Assembly: GCF_003073045.1 (NCBI RefSeq)
Contig: NC_037591.1
Span: forward strand, 42,297,883-42,361,882
Source: Pomacea canaliculata
Lineage: Eukaryota; Mollusca; Gastropoda; Architaenioglossa; Ampullariidae
Direction: 5' to 3'
DNA length: 64,000 nucleotides
In this document: piece after piece, positions 51,101-62,400 of the stretch
Layout: each line of letters opens with the position of its first letter
How positions within the stretch are numbered: position 1 is the first letter of the stretch
The notes under the pieces: model-generated
Seen by the model: the letters and a program-made list of their open reading frames with translations, nothing else
What the model was told of the DNA's origin: nothing
The model's database searches: none
Position numbers and translations under genes: made by a program

Positions 51101-51424
51101 TTTTGATTTATTACAGTTTTACCATATATATATATAAAACAGATAACCGATAGGCTATAGTACAATAATTCTCTTATCTACTGTTGAGTCTGTAATGCCT
51201 GATAATGATTTTTGTTGTTATGTATCTCTTATGGTTATGCTAAAGAGTCAATTTGATTTTGCTAATATCTTTCAGAATTCATACACGTCAAACACCGAAG
51301 CAAATATTTTTCTGAACCAGAAAAGGAATAGTGTAATAAATAAAAAGACTGTTTTCTTACCTTCATATTGTGAGAGTGCAGTACGAAGCAATAAAAGTAC
51401 CGACAGAAGAAGCAACATGGTCAT
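35995..51424 (-). CDS. Cont: Contactin: GPI-anchored lectin/Ig/FNIII neuronal adhesion protein
   Basis: About 27 exons on the minus strand encode, in order, a signal peptide, a C-type lectin-like domain, six Ig domains, four FNIII domains and a GPI signal. This is the domain order of protostome contactin, a cell-surface adhesion protein of axons, glia and septate junctions. Diagnostic stretches are CPDEWVAFQLKCYRF (lectin), GPQIADDFPAVYP (Ig3) and YTDNIRTAEIVFTGRNEYG (FN4). Phases agree at almost all junctions from Ig3 to the end. Two places are not settled: the small lectin exons at 49.1-49.3 kb, and the Ig2 exon at 46.4-46.6 kb, which appears shifted by one base. The 3' ten exons are duplicated in unit A. 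The promoter was not identified; the start at 51424 or 51418 (MTMLLLL) opens the hydrophobic signal. Confidence 0.9.
36785..43113 (-). CDS. Cont: Contactin FNIII-1 to FNIII-4 exons (unit B)
   Basis: FN1: 42946-43113 and 41559-41699. FN2: 40732-40829, 40216-40302 and 39668-39812. FN3: 39196-39317 and 38672-38852. FN4: 37181-37296 and 36785-36959. Phases join throughout. Each domain has the FNIII W (TLRWTPG, SITWT, DITWIP, YVTWRG) and a Y-x-F/V-x-V strand. The last exon ends with a GT donor (CTG G|GTGCGT); reading past it gives a false stop at 36687. All frames are open here, unlike in unit A. Confidence 0.92.
37546..37838. mobile_element. LINE/SINE 3'-end insertion in the contactin FN3-FN4 intron, unit B only
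   Basis: Absent from unit A (9590-9600). It opens with ATCAAATCAAATCAGACTTT, a short-unit tail, followed by 'TATTGTCTGTCGAGGAGACC', which looks like the reverse of a non-LTR 3' end. Confidence 0.6.
40392..40684. mobile_element. About 290-bp insertion in the FN2 intron, unit B only
   Basis: Unit A passes directly from 'AAAACGGCTAAATGAAAC' to 'TGTTCTGTGAGCATC'. The inserted DNA contains 'CACGAGAGGCTAAGAGTTT...GGCAGATAGGCAGCAGTCCAG', a diverged copy of a repeat also at 36690-36760, 8679-8750 and (minus) 2263-2330. The family is unknown. Confidence 0.6.
42249..42926. mobile_element. pogo/Tigger-like MITE in the FN1 intron of contactin
   Basis: The inverted ends begin CAGTGGAACCTCGGTTA and end TAACCGAGGTTCCACTG, with sub-terminal repeats of 'TTCGTTATCCGAAA'. 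TA is duplicated at 42247-42248 and 42927-42928. Unit A shows the empty site (AAGTATTCGC, about 18290). The length of 678 bp without a transposase frame marks it as non-autonomous. TA duplication and these ends fit the Tc1/mariner-pogo group. Confidence 0.92.
43664..48248 (-). CDS. Cont: Contactin Ig1-Ig6 exons
   Basis: Ig1: 48047-48248 and 47643-47773. Ig2: 47121-47217 and about 46395-46631. Ig3: 46098-46203 and 45705-45901. Ig4: 45254-45366 and 44829-44988. Ig5: 44375-44662 (single exon). Ig6: 44119-44279 and 43664-43790. Each domain shows the Cys ... W ... D-x-A/G-x-Y-x-C pattern, for example 'VEDAGVYVCHA' and 'SDSGTYMCQA'. The exon ending at 44829 uses a GC donor (G|GCAAGT). In the second Ig2 exon the homologous reading changes frame near 46580 (between '...SPGNFIE' and 'LLTHLFVSANGNLYF'). 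Confidence 0.85.
48500..50646 (-). CDS. Cont: Contactin C-type lectin-like domain exons
   Basis: Exons: 50552-50646 (CPDEWVAFQLKCYRFVMF...ARAYCG), a tiny one at about 49253-49271 (ANGAAL), 49102-49153 (EYLFENLSRVIKPHQ), 48715-48869 (EFYTSGLVRNMAQGDLVWES...) and 48500-48607 (YGWSRTAANHLLPFICEIS). The spacing C-W-F-C-Y-F ... A-C ... W-E-S-D-G ... F-I-C-E is that of a C-type lectin fold. The usual Ca-binding EPN/QPD motif is not seen, so sugar binding is doubtful. The phases of the tiny second and third exons do not join cleanly with their neighbours as read, so another small exon or an indel is likely between 48.87 and 49.27 kb. Confidence 0.8.
49272..50551. other. Contactin intron 2
   Basis: No exon or element recognised. 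Some pyrimidine-rich stretches (49.9-50.1 kb), no tandem repeats. Confidence 0.4.
51361..51424 (-). CDS. Cont: Contactin signal-peptide exon
   Basis: MTMLLLLSVLLLLRTALSQYE, then donor G|GTAAG. It has a short n-region, a leucine-rich core and a likely cleavage after 'TALS'. It exits in phase 1, which fits the lectin exon at 50646 (G+AC, D-C-P-D-E-W). Confidence 0.85.
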
Positions 51425-52756
51425 CGTGGTGCTATGAACAGCCTGGACATGAAGGATAAATCACTATGAGCACAGTAGACATGTCGGACGATGGGACAGA
51501 TGTGAGTGGACAGAATGTCGGACAAAGACAGTGAGAGAGCCACAACATGGCGGACAGAGTCTGAGGAGACAGAACATGAAGAACAATGACAGGCCTGAAG
51601 ATTGACCAAGCAAACCATGATAAAGCGACAGGTTTAACTACTTTTAAGAAACTATTTCTAGTTTTGAAAAATCAAGACATTTTCAGGATAAACTTTCATG
51701 AACATCATTCCTCTGTAATATGCTACATGAATCTGACATACCTTCTTGGAACCAATTTGTGTCGAGTTCATCGAGCTACAGGGCCGGAAGTATCCATCTC
51801 CACCTGTCAAAAATATTGTGATTGCATACAAGCAAAAGAGAAACGTCTTTGTTAATAAATTCAATTATTCCACAGGTGTATAGATATTGTTTGTTGCAGA
51901 ACACAAATGTCAGAATTCGCTGTTGGACAACAATGGTTGCACACCTTGAAGCAAACTAGACTGATTCAAAGTGTCAACCGTTATGACTGTCAAGTCACGT
52001 GACGTGTACCTGGACAAAATGTCCGTTTATGATGCTGTTTCCGGCTTAACTGTTTGTATTTTAGTCCTGTTCCACGGCATTGAGTTGAGGGGAACAGCAG
52101 CGGGTCAAGGGTTAACAGGGGATATCGATAAGGCTGTAAAGAACAGATAAGCTAAAGGGTCGGGCTGATGGTTTTATTACCTTTTACAAGCCTTGCACAA
52201 GCTCGAGAAATGAACAGTGAGACTGATAGACTGATATGTCAGGTGTGTCAGACCGCTGGAAAATTTCAAAATCTGATTGTTTTGTGGGTGGCCGCCTGCT
52301 AAGCGCCGTAAAGGGGAGTTAGTTCAGAAAGGAGTAGTTTTGGTCCCACCCCCCAAATACAATCACGAATGATGATGAGGATGATGATGAGGAGGATGAT
52401 AATGATGATGATGATGAAAAGAAACTCAGGCAATCAAAAGAATTCTGGAAATTATATATAATTATATAATTTTTTTGCGGTAATAGTCCCTAAAATACGA
52501 TTAATTACTTCAGCAGACAAAAATCTGATTATATTCTTTAACTGCCATTTCTTAAAATTGTGTATAAGAAGAGTATTTAAATTTAAAGGGCCAGTCGCAT
52601 AGTGGTACTTATATAAATGTCATGACACAAGTCTGAGGTCAGTAGCGACTGTATTACATATAATGTATTACACGAAGGAATGAACTTCCTCTTGAAGCAA
52701 TGTTTGTTTTGACTTCCCTCTAACGGTAAACAGCTGTCAATGTCTCACATTGGTCT

Positions 52757-52875
52757 GTGTGTGTGCGTGCGTGCGTGTGTGTCTGTTTGTGTGTGTGCGT
52801 GCATGTGTGCGGGTGCGTGCATGTGTGTGTGCGCGCGTGTGTGTGTGTGCGGGTGTGTATGTGTGTGTCTGTGTG
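52757..52875. repeat. (GT)n/(GCGT)n microsatellite
   Basis: About 120 bp of alternating purine-pyrimidine, able in principle to adopt Z-DNA. Confidence 0.9.
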
Positions 52876-53215
52876 CTTACCCGACTTTTGCAGGGTTGTT
52901 TTGATGTGGAGACTTGGTAGCTTCATAGTCAAGAGCCTCCTCAAGACACCCGTGGATGCTGGAGGCAGTGGCTGACATGTAACTAAAACTCATCTCCATT
53001 GTGTTGTATGTTGTACACACGAGTTCTTGCTGTCCGAGACATTCACTTGTTACACTGCATCACCGAGTCCCGCTGGTGCTTTCATTCCAGTTAAAACTTC
53101 ACAGGTTCACATGGTCATAGGTTCATAGGTTCACCTTTTTTAATTATTGCTGTTTCCTCACACACATTTATATTTCATGGCTTGTTTGTCTCGTTCTCAC
53201 TAGTATCCTTCCCCC

Positions 53216-53217
53216 GA

Positions 53218-53290
<73 letters not shown>
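53216..53290. repeat. (CAGA)n tetranucleotide microsatellite
   Basis: About 18 perfect CAGA/GACA units, followed by a short (GA)n run. The perfect array suggests a length-variable locus. Confidence 0.95.
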
Positions 53291-53826
53291 GAGAGAGTAC
53301 AAGCATGCACGAGCCTGCAGCCCTGTAAGCGCTGCGCTTACACTGTCGGTGACAAATGTTGTCATCATTACAGTACATTTCGCTTTATTTCTTTCATTAT
53401 GTCTTCCTCACTCTCTCGTTTGACATCACGAGCATCAGCCAGGACACGCGCGCACGCACACGTGTACAAGCACAACTTTAGGCGCTTGCACACACACATA
53501 CACACATACACACGCACACAGCAACACAAACACGCACACACACGTGAATTCACGCACATGAAAAAGTCCACTTTATGATGACAAATACCTGAAGACAAAG
53601 TGTAAAAGTAAAATTTAATGTGAATTTCATTGATCAAATTTAATATTGAATTCTTCGCTTACATCAAGGTCTCATCAAGAGAACAAATGCAAGGCAAGCT
53701 ACAGCATTAGAAAACATGACGTGTAAACATTAATTAATATGTAAACATTCAGAAACATAATCTTAAAATACATTCATGAACATAGTCTGGAAACAGTTCA
53801 TAGACCGCCTCTTCACTATTCATTCG

Positions 53827-54261
53827 CTAGAAATGGTTGTCAGAAGACAAAATTCCTGGTATCTTGACGGCAAGAAATTTCCAATTAGACTGAATGTCAA
53901 ATCCGACTCTAATTAAGCTTTCCTTGATGAAGCTGTCCTGACTCCAAGTGACATGTGTGCTGCTGGCATTCCCCAGCACTTGTCGTGCGACAGTCAACCT
54001 ACATCCTGCCAGGGATTCACAAACGAGAATGAATTGCTGTTTGTTGTGAGTTAACGGAAATACGCTAATGTAGGATGAGGGATGCACTTTACAATAGATT
54101 TTGTCAGCTTTGTTACTTGTCATGTTTCCTGACATGTCATCAGTGACCGCCACCAGCCAGGTCACCACGGATAGCCAGAGGAAGGCAAGCTGATGAGAGC
54201 TCAACAGTAGCAAGACATATAGCAACAGGTTGAATAATAAAACAATTCCTTTAGTAGCCAC
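53827..54261 (-). CDS. Possible small secreted or membrane protein (144 aa), unrecognised
   Basis: A single open frame of 144 codons. The first about 40 residues are strongly hydrophobic (IVLLFNLLLYVLLLL, then LAFLWLSVVTWLVAV), which could be a signal peptide with a long core or one or two membrane segments. The rest, from DDMSGNMTSNK on, has three Cys (IYCKV, LVCES, AGCRL) and N-glycosylation sequons (NMT, NAS). A TATAAATA lies 430 bases upstream on the same strand (54693-54700). No family recognised; it could also be a terminal exon or a chance ORF, as there is no homology or splice support. Confidence 0.35.
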   Translation of the reverse strand: MATKGIVLLFNLLLYVLLLLSSHQLAFLWLSVVTWLVAVTDDMSGNMTSNKADKIYCKVHPSSYISVFPLTHNKQQFILVCESLAGCRLTVARQVLGNASSTHVTWSQDSFIKESLIRVGFDIQSNWKFLAVKIPGILSSDNHF

Positions 54262-54692
54262 AGTGAATACTGGACCTCAGGTGACAGCCGCCTACAGCAG
54301 CTGAGCATCTCAGCCATAAACATTGAGTTCATCATTGTGGACAATGGCTAGAGATTCACAATTTCAATGAATTTTTGAGTATTGTAATTTATACATTTCG
54401 ATGACACGAATGTTTTTTCTATTCCTAGAGATGTCGACACTCCTGTGTACACGACTACAATGGCTTCGAGACTATTTTCAGAACTAGGTTTTGGCCAAAG
54501 GTCTACAAGTCAGATGTTTATGCAGACAACAACAATCAACAATCCCGGGATTCGCTAGTGCAGGCGAACTCGCTGAGTACAGTGTGGAGGAGGTCAGTGG
54601 CGGACCCTTTGTAAGACACACGGCCGCCTCCATTTGAGTGAGGGATGCTGGGTCCTCCCTTGCGCAACTGGCCGGCTTCCGGGGCGGGTGGA

Positions 54693-54700
54693 TATTTATA
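54693..54700 (-). promoter_or_regulatory. TATA box candidate in a GC-rich island
   Basis: TATAAATA on the minus strand, followed by a GC-rich stretch (CCACCCGCCCCGG). If used, transcription would run left towards the 53827-54261 ORF or a 5' UTR exon of contactin. Confidence 0.35.
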
Positions 54701-54900
54701 GCTGTGAATTGTGGGAAGGGGCGCTGGTGTCACCAAGCACGTACTGTCCCTCGGAGGGATGGAGGATGTTGAGGCGAGCTGATGCTCGACGGGGCCATCG
54801 AACTCCTTACGTCATAAACTTGACCCCAGGCGTAGGGGCCGAGGGCAAACTTGTTTCAGCGAGCTGTGAAAATATGATAGTCTTGAGAGAGCGGCGATAA

Positions 54901-57359
54901 TAGCATACCATGCCATTAGCAGACTATACCATCTGGCTCCTTATCGTCACATCGATCTTGGAAAAGTGTGTGCAGTGATTTCTCACACTGGCCTGTCCTT
55001 GCTGAACCAACAATGTTCAGAGCGTTCATGTCATTTTAATTTCTTTTCAGGTTTCTTTATTGGGAAGTAACACTGTCAGTAAATGTCATACCTGATGAGT
55101 AAAACAACATCAGATGCATTGGCATTCCAGTTTTTTTATTTGTTTTTGTTTTTGTTTCTTCAGCTGAAGAGAGAAAGAAAGAACGGCAGAAAGAATGTGG
55201 ACAAGAGATAAGCAGCAGCTCAGGTAGTGACAGATAAGGAAGGGACGAGTATTTGTTCAAACAAACGTTTTTCGTTCTTTCTTTTTTTAAGATAATGGAA
55301 AAATGCCGAAATGAAGTAATCGGCTGCAGTAGTGGTGGGGATGGAGTGGTGGGGTGGTGTGGAAGGTGATGGTACAGTGAAAGTAGTACAAAGGTCGTTG
55401 TTGGTTCGTGAGTGTGCACATGCGTGAGAGGACTCAATCCGTGTTTTCATTTCTCGACAGCCACTCTGCATTCACCGCTCCTCAAGTAACATTACTTAAT
55501 TAAGTGCACTGACTTGACCTGGCCGGCATGGCCACAGCCGTGGTTCTCTTGCCCGTAACCTAAAACAGACTTCAGCAGAACAAGTCCCTCTCTCCTCCCG
55601 CTGCTCTCCCCAAGTCGACAACCAGACTTAACGAACGTACACACAGAACGAAGAAATCCCCAAACACAGAAGTGCAAACATTGATGGAGACAGGAAGACA
55701 GACGGACGGACGGACGGACTGATGGCTGGAAAGAATGTCTCCGTGCGATTCTCAGAAGCATGCTCAGAAGGAATGGCTGCCACAAACTATTAGACAACAA
55801 TATTGCAATGAACAACTTCCTGATTCACTTGGCTTTCTCCAAGCACTCCTTCCAAAAGCAGAGGTCACTTCAAGTCGCGCTGGACCCTTGAGTGGCCTCC
55901 CTGCACGCTCTGAGTGCTCTCCCTGCAAGCTGAAGATCTGGGAGGTGCAGCGGTCACATCAGCTTGGGCGAAGTGTGTGCAGTACGAGAGGCAGAGAGAG
56001 AAAAGAAAGAGAAGGAGAGATAAATACTTAATTAGTAATTTAAAAAATAGCTTTCTTCCTCTTGTCGGATTTTAATTAAAATCGATTCGCCGAAGCTCTG
56101 TTTCGTGTCCCATTATTTTTTTCTTCTAGATGACTCCCCATCAGGTTCAGACGAGGGCTGCAAGTGCTTGACCTTGAAGTGAGTTTGCACAAAGAGTTGT
56201 CTTCACCTGGTTGGCTGGACAGTCTGTCTCTCAGTCTGTCCGTCCGTCTGTCGGCTTGTTGTTTAAATGGTTAGTCTAGGCCTGATAGATAACTAACACG
56301 CATACATCTAGGCATGCGCGCAGAGAAAAGGCGAAGAAAGAGAGAGAGAGAAAGAGAGTGTGTGTACAACAAATGAGTTCAGTATAAATCCGTTCATCAG
56401 TTCACTGTTAACACAATACTTTGTACTGTTAAACTGATCTGCTGATGTGAAACATCGTGTTGATGGATGGAAGCTGGTTTGACCAAGCATGTGGACTATG
56501 CAGAGCATGTGGCTCGGAGCCGGACCATGTCGCAGCTTCTGTGTGAACCATGTTACACCCAGGTACCAGGACACGAGCTAAAGGTCTACTACAGGCGCAA
56601 AAATGTTGTGTTAGGCTGTGACTAGATTGAGTGACTGAGTGAAGAAGCCACTCAGAGAAACAAGCCTACAATAAAGACTGTGTTAAAGTAAGTAATGATG
56701 CCACGAGCGTTGATGGACAGAAGAGAGAGCAGAAGGCAGGCTGGTCAGTCCGCTCTACTGAGGACCGCAAGTTCGCTGGTCGAGTCGTACTAAAGTCTGT
56801 GGTTCCATCCTGCATCGGTCTGCAGCCCCCAGTGAAGGTGCACGTGGCCCACCTGTCTAACAGAAAACATCACCTGATGTATCAGGGGAGGTAAACGCAG
56901 CGGAAGGAGAGGAGTGCATGCTGCCTTGTAGAGTGCATGCTGTGATGCCGTGCCTTAGACACAGTGGACCACTTACGCTCACTAAAACTATGGCCACTAG
57001 GCTATGGTCTCTTCCCGGTTTACCTTTTACCATAGAATCCTCGAATATCTCATTGGCTGTACCCATGACAACGTAGACGTATCCATGTAAATCTTAACAT
57101 CAGTATTTCTTTAATATCTTTGCGTCGTGACGAGTGTCCACCCGTACCTCGAGAACGGAGGGTGGAGGCTGAATTGCTGTAACCAGACTTTGTGAACTAT
57201 CTGGTGCAGACCTCAGTCCTGTCACTTGAGAAAGCTTCTGTGTCTTGTATGTCTTTAACTGCTGACGGTGAACTCCGCTCTCGCGCTGTTGGCCCTCAAG
57301 TACACACTTAACAGACTTCCTTCACCGCGAATGGTGGTGGTGGCAGGGCTGGGTGGTGG
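54901..57359. other. Intergenic spacer
   Basis: No gene, RNA or element recognised. A (GGAC)n run at about 55702-55718 and a GA-rich patch at 56335-56360 are the only simple repeats. Confidence 0.4.
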
Positions 57360-57769
57360 TCTACTTATAATCACGCGAGCTAATGAGAGATGAACAGAGT
57401 GATCGCCCGTAACGAGCTGCGCTGAGCTCCGCTACTGCCTGCAGCGCCCTCTCCGCGCCTCTGACCAGGCGAGACCGTCTCCACGTCTGTCCTCCGGCTT
57501 CCTCCAGCACCGAGGTGTTCGGCGTCCTGCAAGAACAAGTCACGTGATCGGACAGCAGGAGAGCATTACAGCGGATCTCGTCATTGCCGCAGTTTGTTTT
57601 CCTGAAGAGATTTTGTAAACATCGGGTGATAAGAGGCGACGACAACCTGAGGACAACCGTCAGCAGAGGTTGAGAACATTCGCAAGGCATCGGGTGTGGA
57701 CAGGTGTCTAGTGTCCACATTGACAGGAGTTTATGGGGCGACCTGAGCACGTGACCTTTTACTCGACAG
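57360..57769 (+). promoter_or_regulatory. Possible promoter and non-coding first exon of the PLPP gene
   Basis: A locally GC-rich block ends in a strong donor (CTCGACAG|GTATGT at about 57769). It lies 1.7 kb before the first coding PLPP exon, whose ATG is only 8 bases after its acceptor, so an upstream 5' UTR exon is required. Assigning it here is inference. Confidence 0.3.
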
Positions 57770-59489
57770 GTATGTGTCCAACATGGCATGTTCTGTTCCT
57801 CTCTCTTTTTGTCTTTCTTTCTTTCCTCTATCTTTCTCATTCGCCTAGGAACATAATGGTGTCACGATGTGAAAGGTCAAAGATGTGTGTGTCACTATGT
57901 GACAAGTCAGGATCGTGACAGTGTCTTCGCGTTCTAGTTACTCACAATCGTAGAAAGGTCATAAATATCAAAGTTCATAGTTTTGAGTGTCCTATAGTCG
58001 TGTTTGTGTTCGTCACCATGATTAATGGTTGAAGCAAACGTTTCTGAAAGATTTCACAGCCCCAGAATCTGTTTGATGATATGAGAACACAATCTCTGAA
58101 GCAAACAATAATTTAGCAGAATGGTCGCTTAGCCCCGTCCCTGACCTCTAGTCACCTCCTTCCTGAAAGTACTAAATCATTTCTTTGAAATCATCCAATC
58201 AAGGAACCTAGGTTACATTTCAGGCCTTTAAAGCTTACAGCCAGCGTACACACAATGTGAGTACACACCAAGCACCATTCTAAGACTAAACTCAAGCTGT
58301 GTACTAAACACAATAGCAAGTAAACTAAACATACAGAAACTGGTTCAAACTAGTACAATGAAGGCGTGACGATCTATTAGCTATCGTAAATATTATCTCT
58401 TCTGTTATCTATTAAATGACGGCTTGAGCAGTAAGATAAGCTCGTGTTCTAATGTACTTCTGGAACACATCTTTGACGGCCGCTCATGTTTAGTTTCCTC
58501 TCTGTCCTTCTCTTTATGTCAGGATATATCTGAGATTGTAAGTATTAATTTTTGCCTTGAAAAACTTTGCCATTATTTTGGTCACATTGACAACTTCAGC
58601 TGCAAACTAAAGTCCCAATAATAAGTTGCAAACTAGAGGCTCTATGTCATGAAAAATAGGGAAAGATAAAAGACAGGATACTCATCTTTCATGAGAAAAT
58701 TGTTTGTATATTTAACCACTTACATACACAGGCATGCCGCACGTGTATAGGCGCATATAGAACTATTTCATCAACTGCCCGATATGATTTAACTTCCGTT
58801 TTCTGTGGAAACTGAAAGAGGATAGATGCCCAAAAATGGTTCATTGTGGGACTAATCCTCAGTGAATTATTTCAGTGACTGATGAGCTTAGGAAATCCCA
58901 TCACTGACAGAACAACACTGTTTGCAGCCCAACAAGTTGTGTTTCCCAGCGTAAAGTCCACAAGCTCCAAAAACTTTTAATGAAACTATTTATTTTGAGT
59001 GACTGACGAAAGAACCTTGATACATCAAACACCTTTTCCCATTCACTTAACAAAAAAACTTTGATTTAACAAAACACTTTTGCCCTTAAACTTCAAACCA
59101 AAACCTCGAGACTAGAAGCCTCGTTGACAAATCCATCTGACAACTGTAATTAAAAGTACTCCAGTCCATTCACTTTGAAAAGAAAAGCTGATATAACAAA
59201 CTAAGAAGACAAGAAGAATGAGTGAAAATGTAGAAGACGGGAGGAATGTTCTTACATTGTTCTTACAGTACAACTTTATCTTCTGAGAAATCTGCTTTCT
59301 CTGTTTTCTTGTTTAGTTGAATGAAAGGAAACGTGTCAAGAACTTCCGTAGCTAGGTATGTGTTTGTCTCTGGACTAATTGTGAGGCCAAAATAGCTTTC
59401 CTCCTGCTATTCTTGCCTGAAGTGGTCCGCACTCTGACGCGATTTGACGCGACTTGACGCGACTTCAAAGTGTTCTACTCTGATTGCAG
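57770..59489. other. Probable first intron of the PLPP gene
   Basis: AT-rich, with no exon or transposon recognised. Confidence 0.35.
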
Positions 59490-62400
59490 GCCACGTCATG
59501 GGCTTCAAAGAGCTGCGGCGACATTCCAGCCTCGTTAACATCCTTTGTTTTCTCGCTGGTAAGTTGCTACTTGTGGACCATTCCTCTTACTGCATCCTCT
59601 GTCATAGCTTCCCGCATCCTGGCCTCCCCCTTCATCTTTTCCACTTTATCTTTCTCTCTCTCTCCCTCCCTCTCTTCTACTGTTCTGTTTCCTCCCTCCT
59701 ACACAAAGGCTTGGTTTGTAATACCAAATGTCCCTGTTATCTTAAAAATTGAGGCAAAACTGCTGAAATGTTTAGGTGTTAGTGGAATTTATGTTCATAG
59801 TATGTGACGACCAGAATGGTTTGAATTTCTGGAACCACGGAGGTATAAAATCAGAAACATACTAAGAGAGAAACAAGGAAAGAAAATGCACTGATGAAAC
59901 AAAAAGAAAATATACAGAAATTTAAACTAGTTTTATACTGATGTTAAAGACTGCTAATAAATCAGTAAATCAATGGAAAGCGATTTGCAGGAATAAAAAG
60001 GCAGACAGACAAATAGAAAGATAAACTGGACCTACAGATATACATATTCACCAAGACAGATACAGAGATGTTTATGTATACATAGACACTATATATTGTG
60101 TTTGAAAATGCTGTCGACGAGACAGGAGCGTTTCGTTTATGGCTGCTGCGACACAAGTGACAGCACAATTTACACTCGCCCATCACTCGAGGAGGCGCTG
60201 TACTATGTTCGTAAATCTGCTCCAAATAAACATCCACCATGACTACCAGGGAGACTCCCACTGCTATTGTTGAGATGTTACGTCTGAACTCTGCTCGTGC
60301 CTTGTGTGAACTTTGACCCGTTAAACATTGTTACCAGGGGGATGTCCGTGCCCCTAAATGCGCTGCAAGTCTCCCCCAAGGAGTGTTTCACAGATGTACC
60401 TCTATAGATGCCAATGTTGCAGTCGGTGGCTGATGTACATCTGTGGCTACAAGGTGCCTTTGGATGAGCTACAGGAAGTGACATCTTGACCTCGGCTAAG
60501 TGGCTGCGGATAGATGAGTAGATAACTGCTCCAGTCTTCTATCGCTTCCAAAGTGCTCGGAAACGTGACTCATTCCTTCAGAAGTTCAATCAAAAGATCT
60601 TTTCAATTACTTTGATGTAAGTCAACAAACCCTTCATTTGATTCTTCAGTAACGTGAGTAACGCTGACGTCTGTCTATGTTCCGGGTGGCTAAGCCATGT
60701 TCGTCATGGACGTCAGCACCCAAGCACCACCAGCAGCGGAAATGGCGGTGTGAGTGAAAGACCCTCGGCACCGAGCGTCACTGGAAGTATTCTGCAAGTG
60801 GGCGGTGACGTGGCACAGCGAGGATAGGCGGGGACGATGAATGTGATGACGGGGATGGGAGATGCGGAGATGGAGACACGTGACCTCTGTGTCACGTGCA
60901 GGGACAGTGACGGAAAGCGAGGTCCTTGAACACGTGATCACTGATGCTCTTCTGGAAGAAGGTGTTTCTATTTACACATCTGCAAAACATAAATGTAGAC
61001 AAGGAGTCGGAAGGAAAGAAAAGGAAATGAGCAGCAGAAGAAGAGCAGCAAAACAAAATGTCTTAGATATTCTAAATAGTATGTTCCAATCTTCAGTCAC
61101 AAGACTGCATCACATGGCACAAAATCTCCTGCAAATTGCGATGCAATCATATTTTAATCTTCAGCATTAGATACACTCGACAGTTGCCATGCAACCAATA
61201 TATTCTGACAATCAATGGATTGACAAGCTTAAAACACCAGGTAAATATCTATCCCGACATTCACCGCGATATCGATGTCGTAACATGCCATTACACATGC
61301 TCTAGCATTGTTTATATGTAATACGCCTTATATGATAATATAGCTTAATTATTTGCTTAACCGGTTACATTTTGCTACATTTTCTCTTTACGCCTCGTTT
61401 CAGCCATAATGGCATCAGCTGTCTTCAAGCTCAGAGTTATCCCTCCTGTTCGCCGCGGCTTCTTCTGTGACGACACGAGCATCAGGTATCCTCTGCGGCC
61501 AGAGACCATCAACAACCTCACCCTGTGTGTGTCCTGCCTGGGACCCGCTGTCCTGCTGGTTCGTTCTCATTACTTATCCTTGTCTTCTTTCTTCCCTTTT
61601 ATTTGAGTGGCTCGATAGCGCAGCTGTTAGCGCCTGTCATCAGAACTGAGGATTGGCTGTCCCTGGTTCAGATCTCGTCTCGGGCGCACTGTTTGTTTTC
61701 TACATGTTGCATCTGTTTACAGGGCTGGCTGCTTTGCAATTATATAAACTTAGTTGCTGGCTCGTCGTAAAACACCAACTCCTCCTCCCTTTATTTCTTT
61801 TATCTTTTTTTCCATCTCTATCTTTAAGCTTTATTTCGTTTCTTTATTTTCTTACTCAAGTCCTTCTCCTGTGGCTTTTGCTTTCGTTCGTTCGTCTTTC
61901 TTTATGTTCGTTCAAAGTTATTTCATTTCCTTTGTGGATTGTATCAATGTTTCGTTATTCTCAACCCTCTTCCCACACAAATTTTTTTTTAAAAAATCCA
62001 TGAAGCACGAGATGATGTTTTCATTCAACTTTCATGTGTAATATCTGTTGTTAATCTCTTTGTCTCATACTTGATCTCCCACAAACATAATATTTCCTTT
62101 TGACTTCCTTATTATACTTGAGCATCCGTGTTGTTCTATCAGATACTCGCCTTGGAAATCTCGTATGGATGCATCAGTTCACGTCACGCGGAGCGAGACC
62201 TCGCGAGATACAAGCGAGCGTGGCACAGAGTGCAGTGCGGTCTTGGCAAATGTCTGCTGGTGCTGGCCTGCTGGGTCTACGGCAACTCTCTCAACGTGTT
62301 CATTACCGAGGTCTTCAAGTTGAGCTTCGGGGCCTTCGACCCAACTTCTTGGCGGGCTGTCAACCGGAAGTGGACCTGACGTCCATGGAGAACTGCTCAA

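Larger units (their letters stand above)
51425..53826. other. Contactin 5' flank with microsatellites
   Basis: No coding exon seen. It contains (GAT)n at about 52371-52418, (GT)n mixed with GC at 52757-52875 and (GACA)n at 53216-53290. A 5' UTR exon or promoter of contactin should lie here or further right. Confidence 0.45.

Noticed and set aside
57361-57840. 159-aa frame on the minus strand
   Set aside because: GC-rich DNA with few stops by chance; composition is Cys/Arg/Ser-rich without any domain. Probably the 5' region of the + strand PLPP gene.
61607-61690. tRNA gene
   Set aside because: A and B boxes are present, but the body continues into a SINE shared with 34.3 kb, and no cloverleaf acceptor stem closes.
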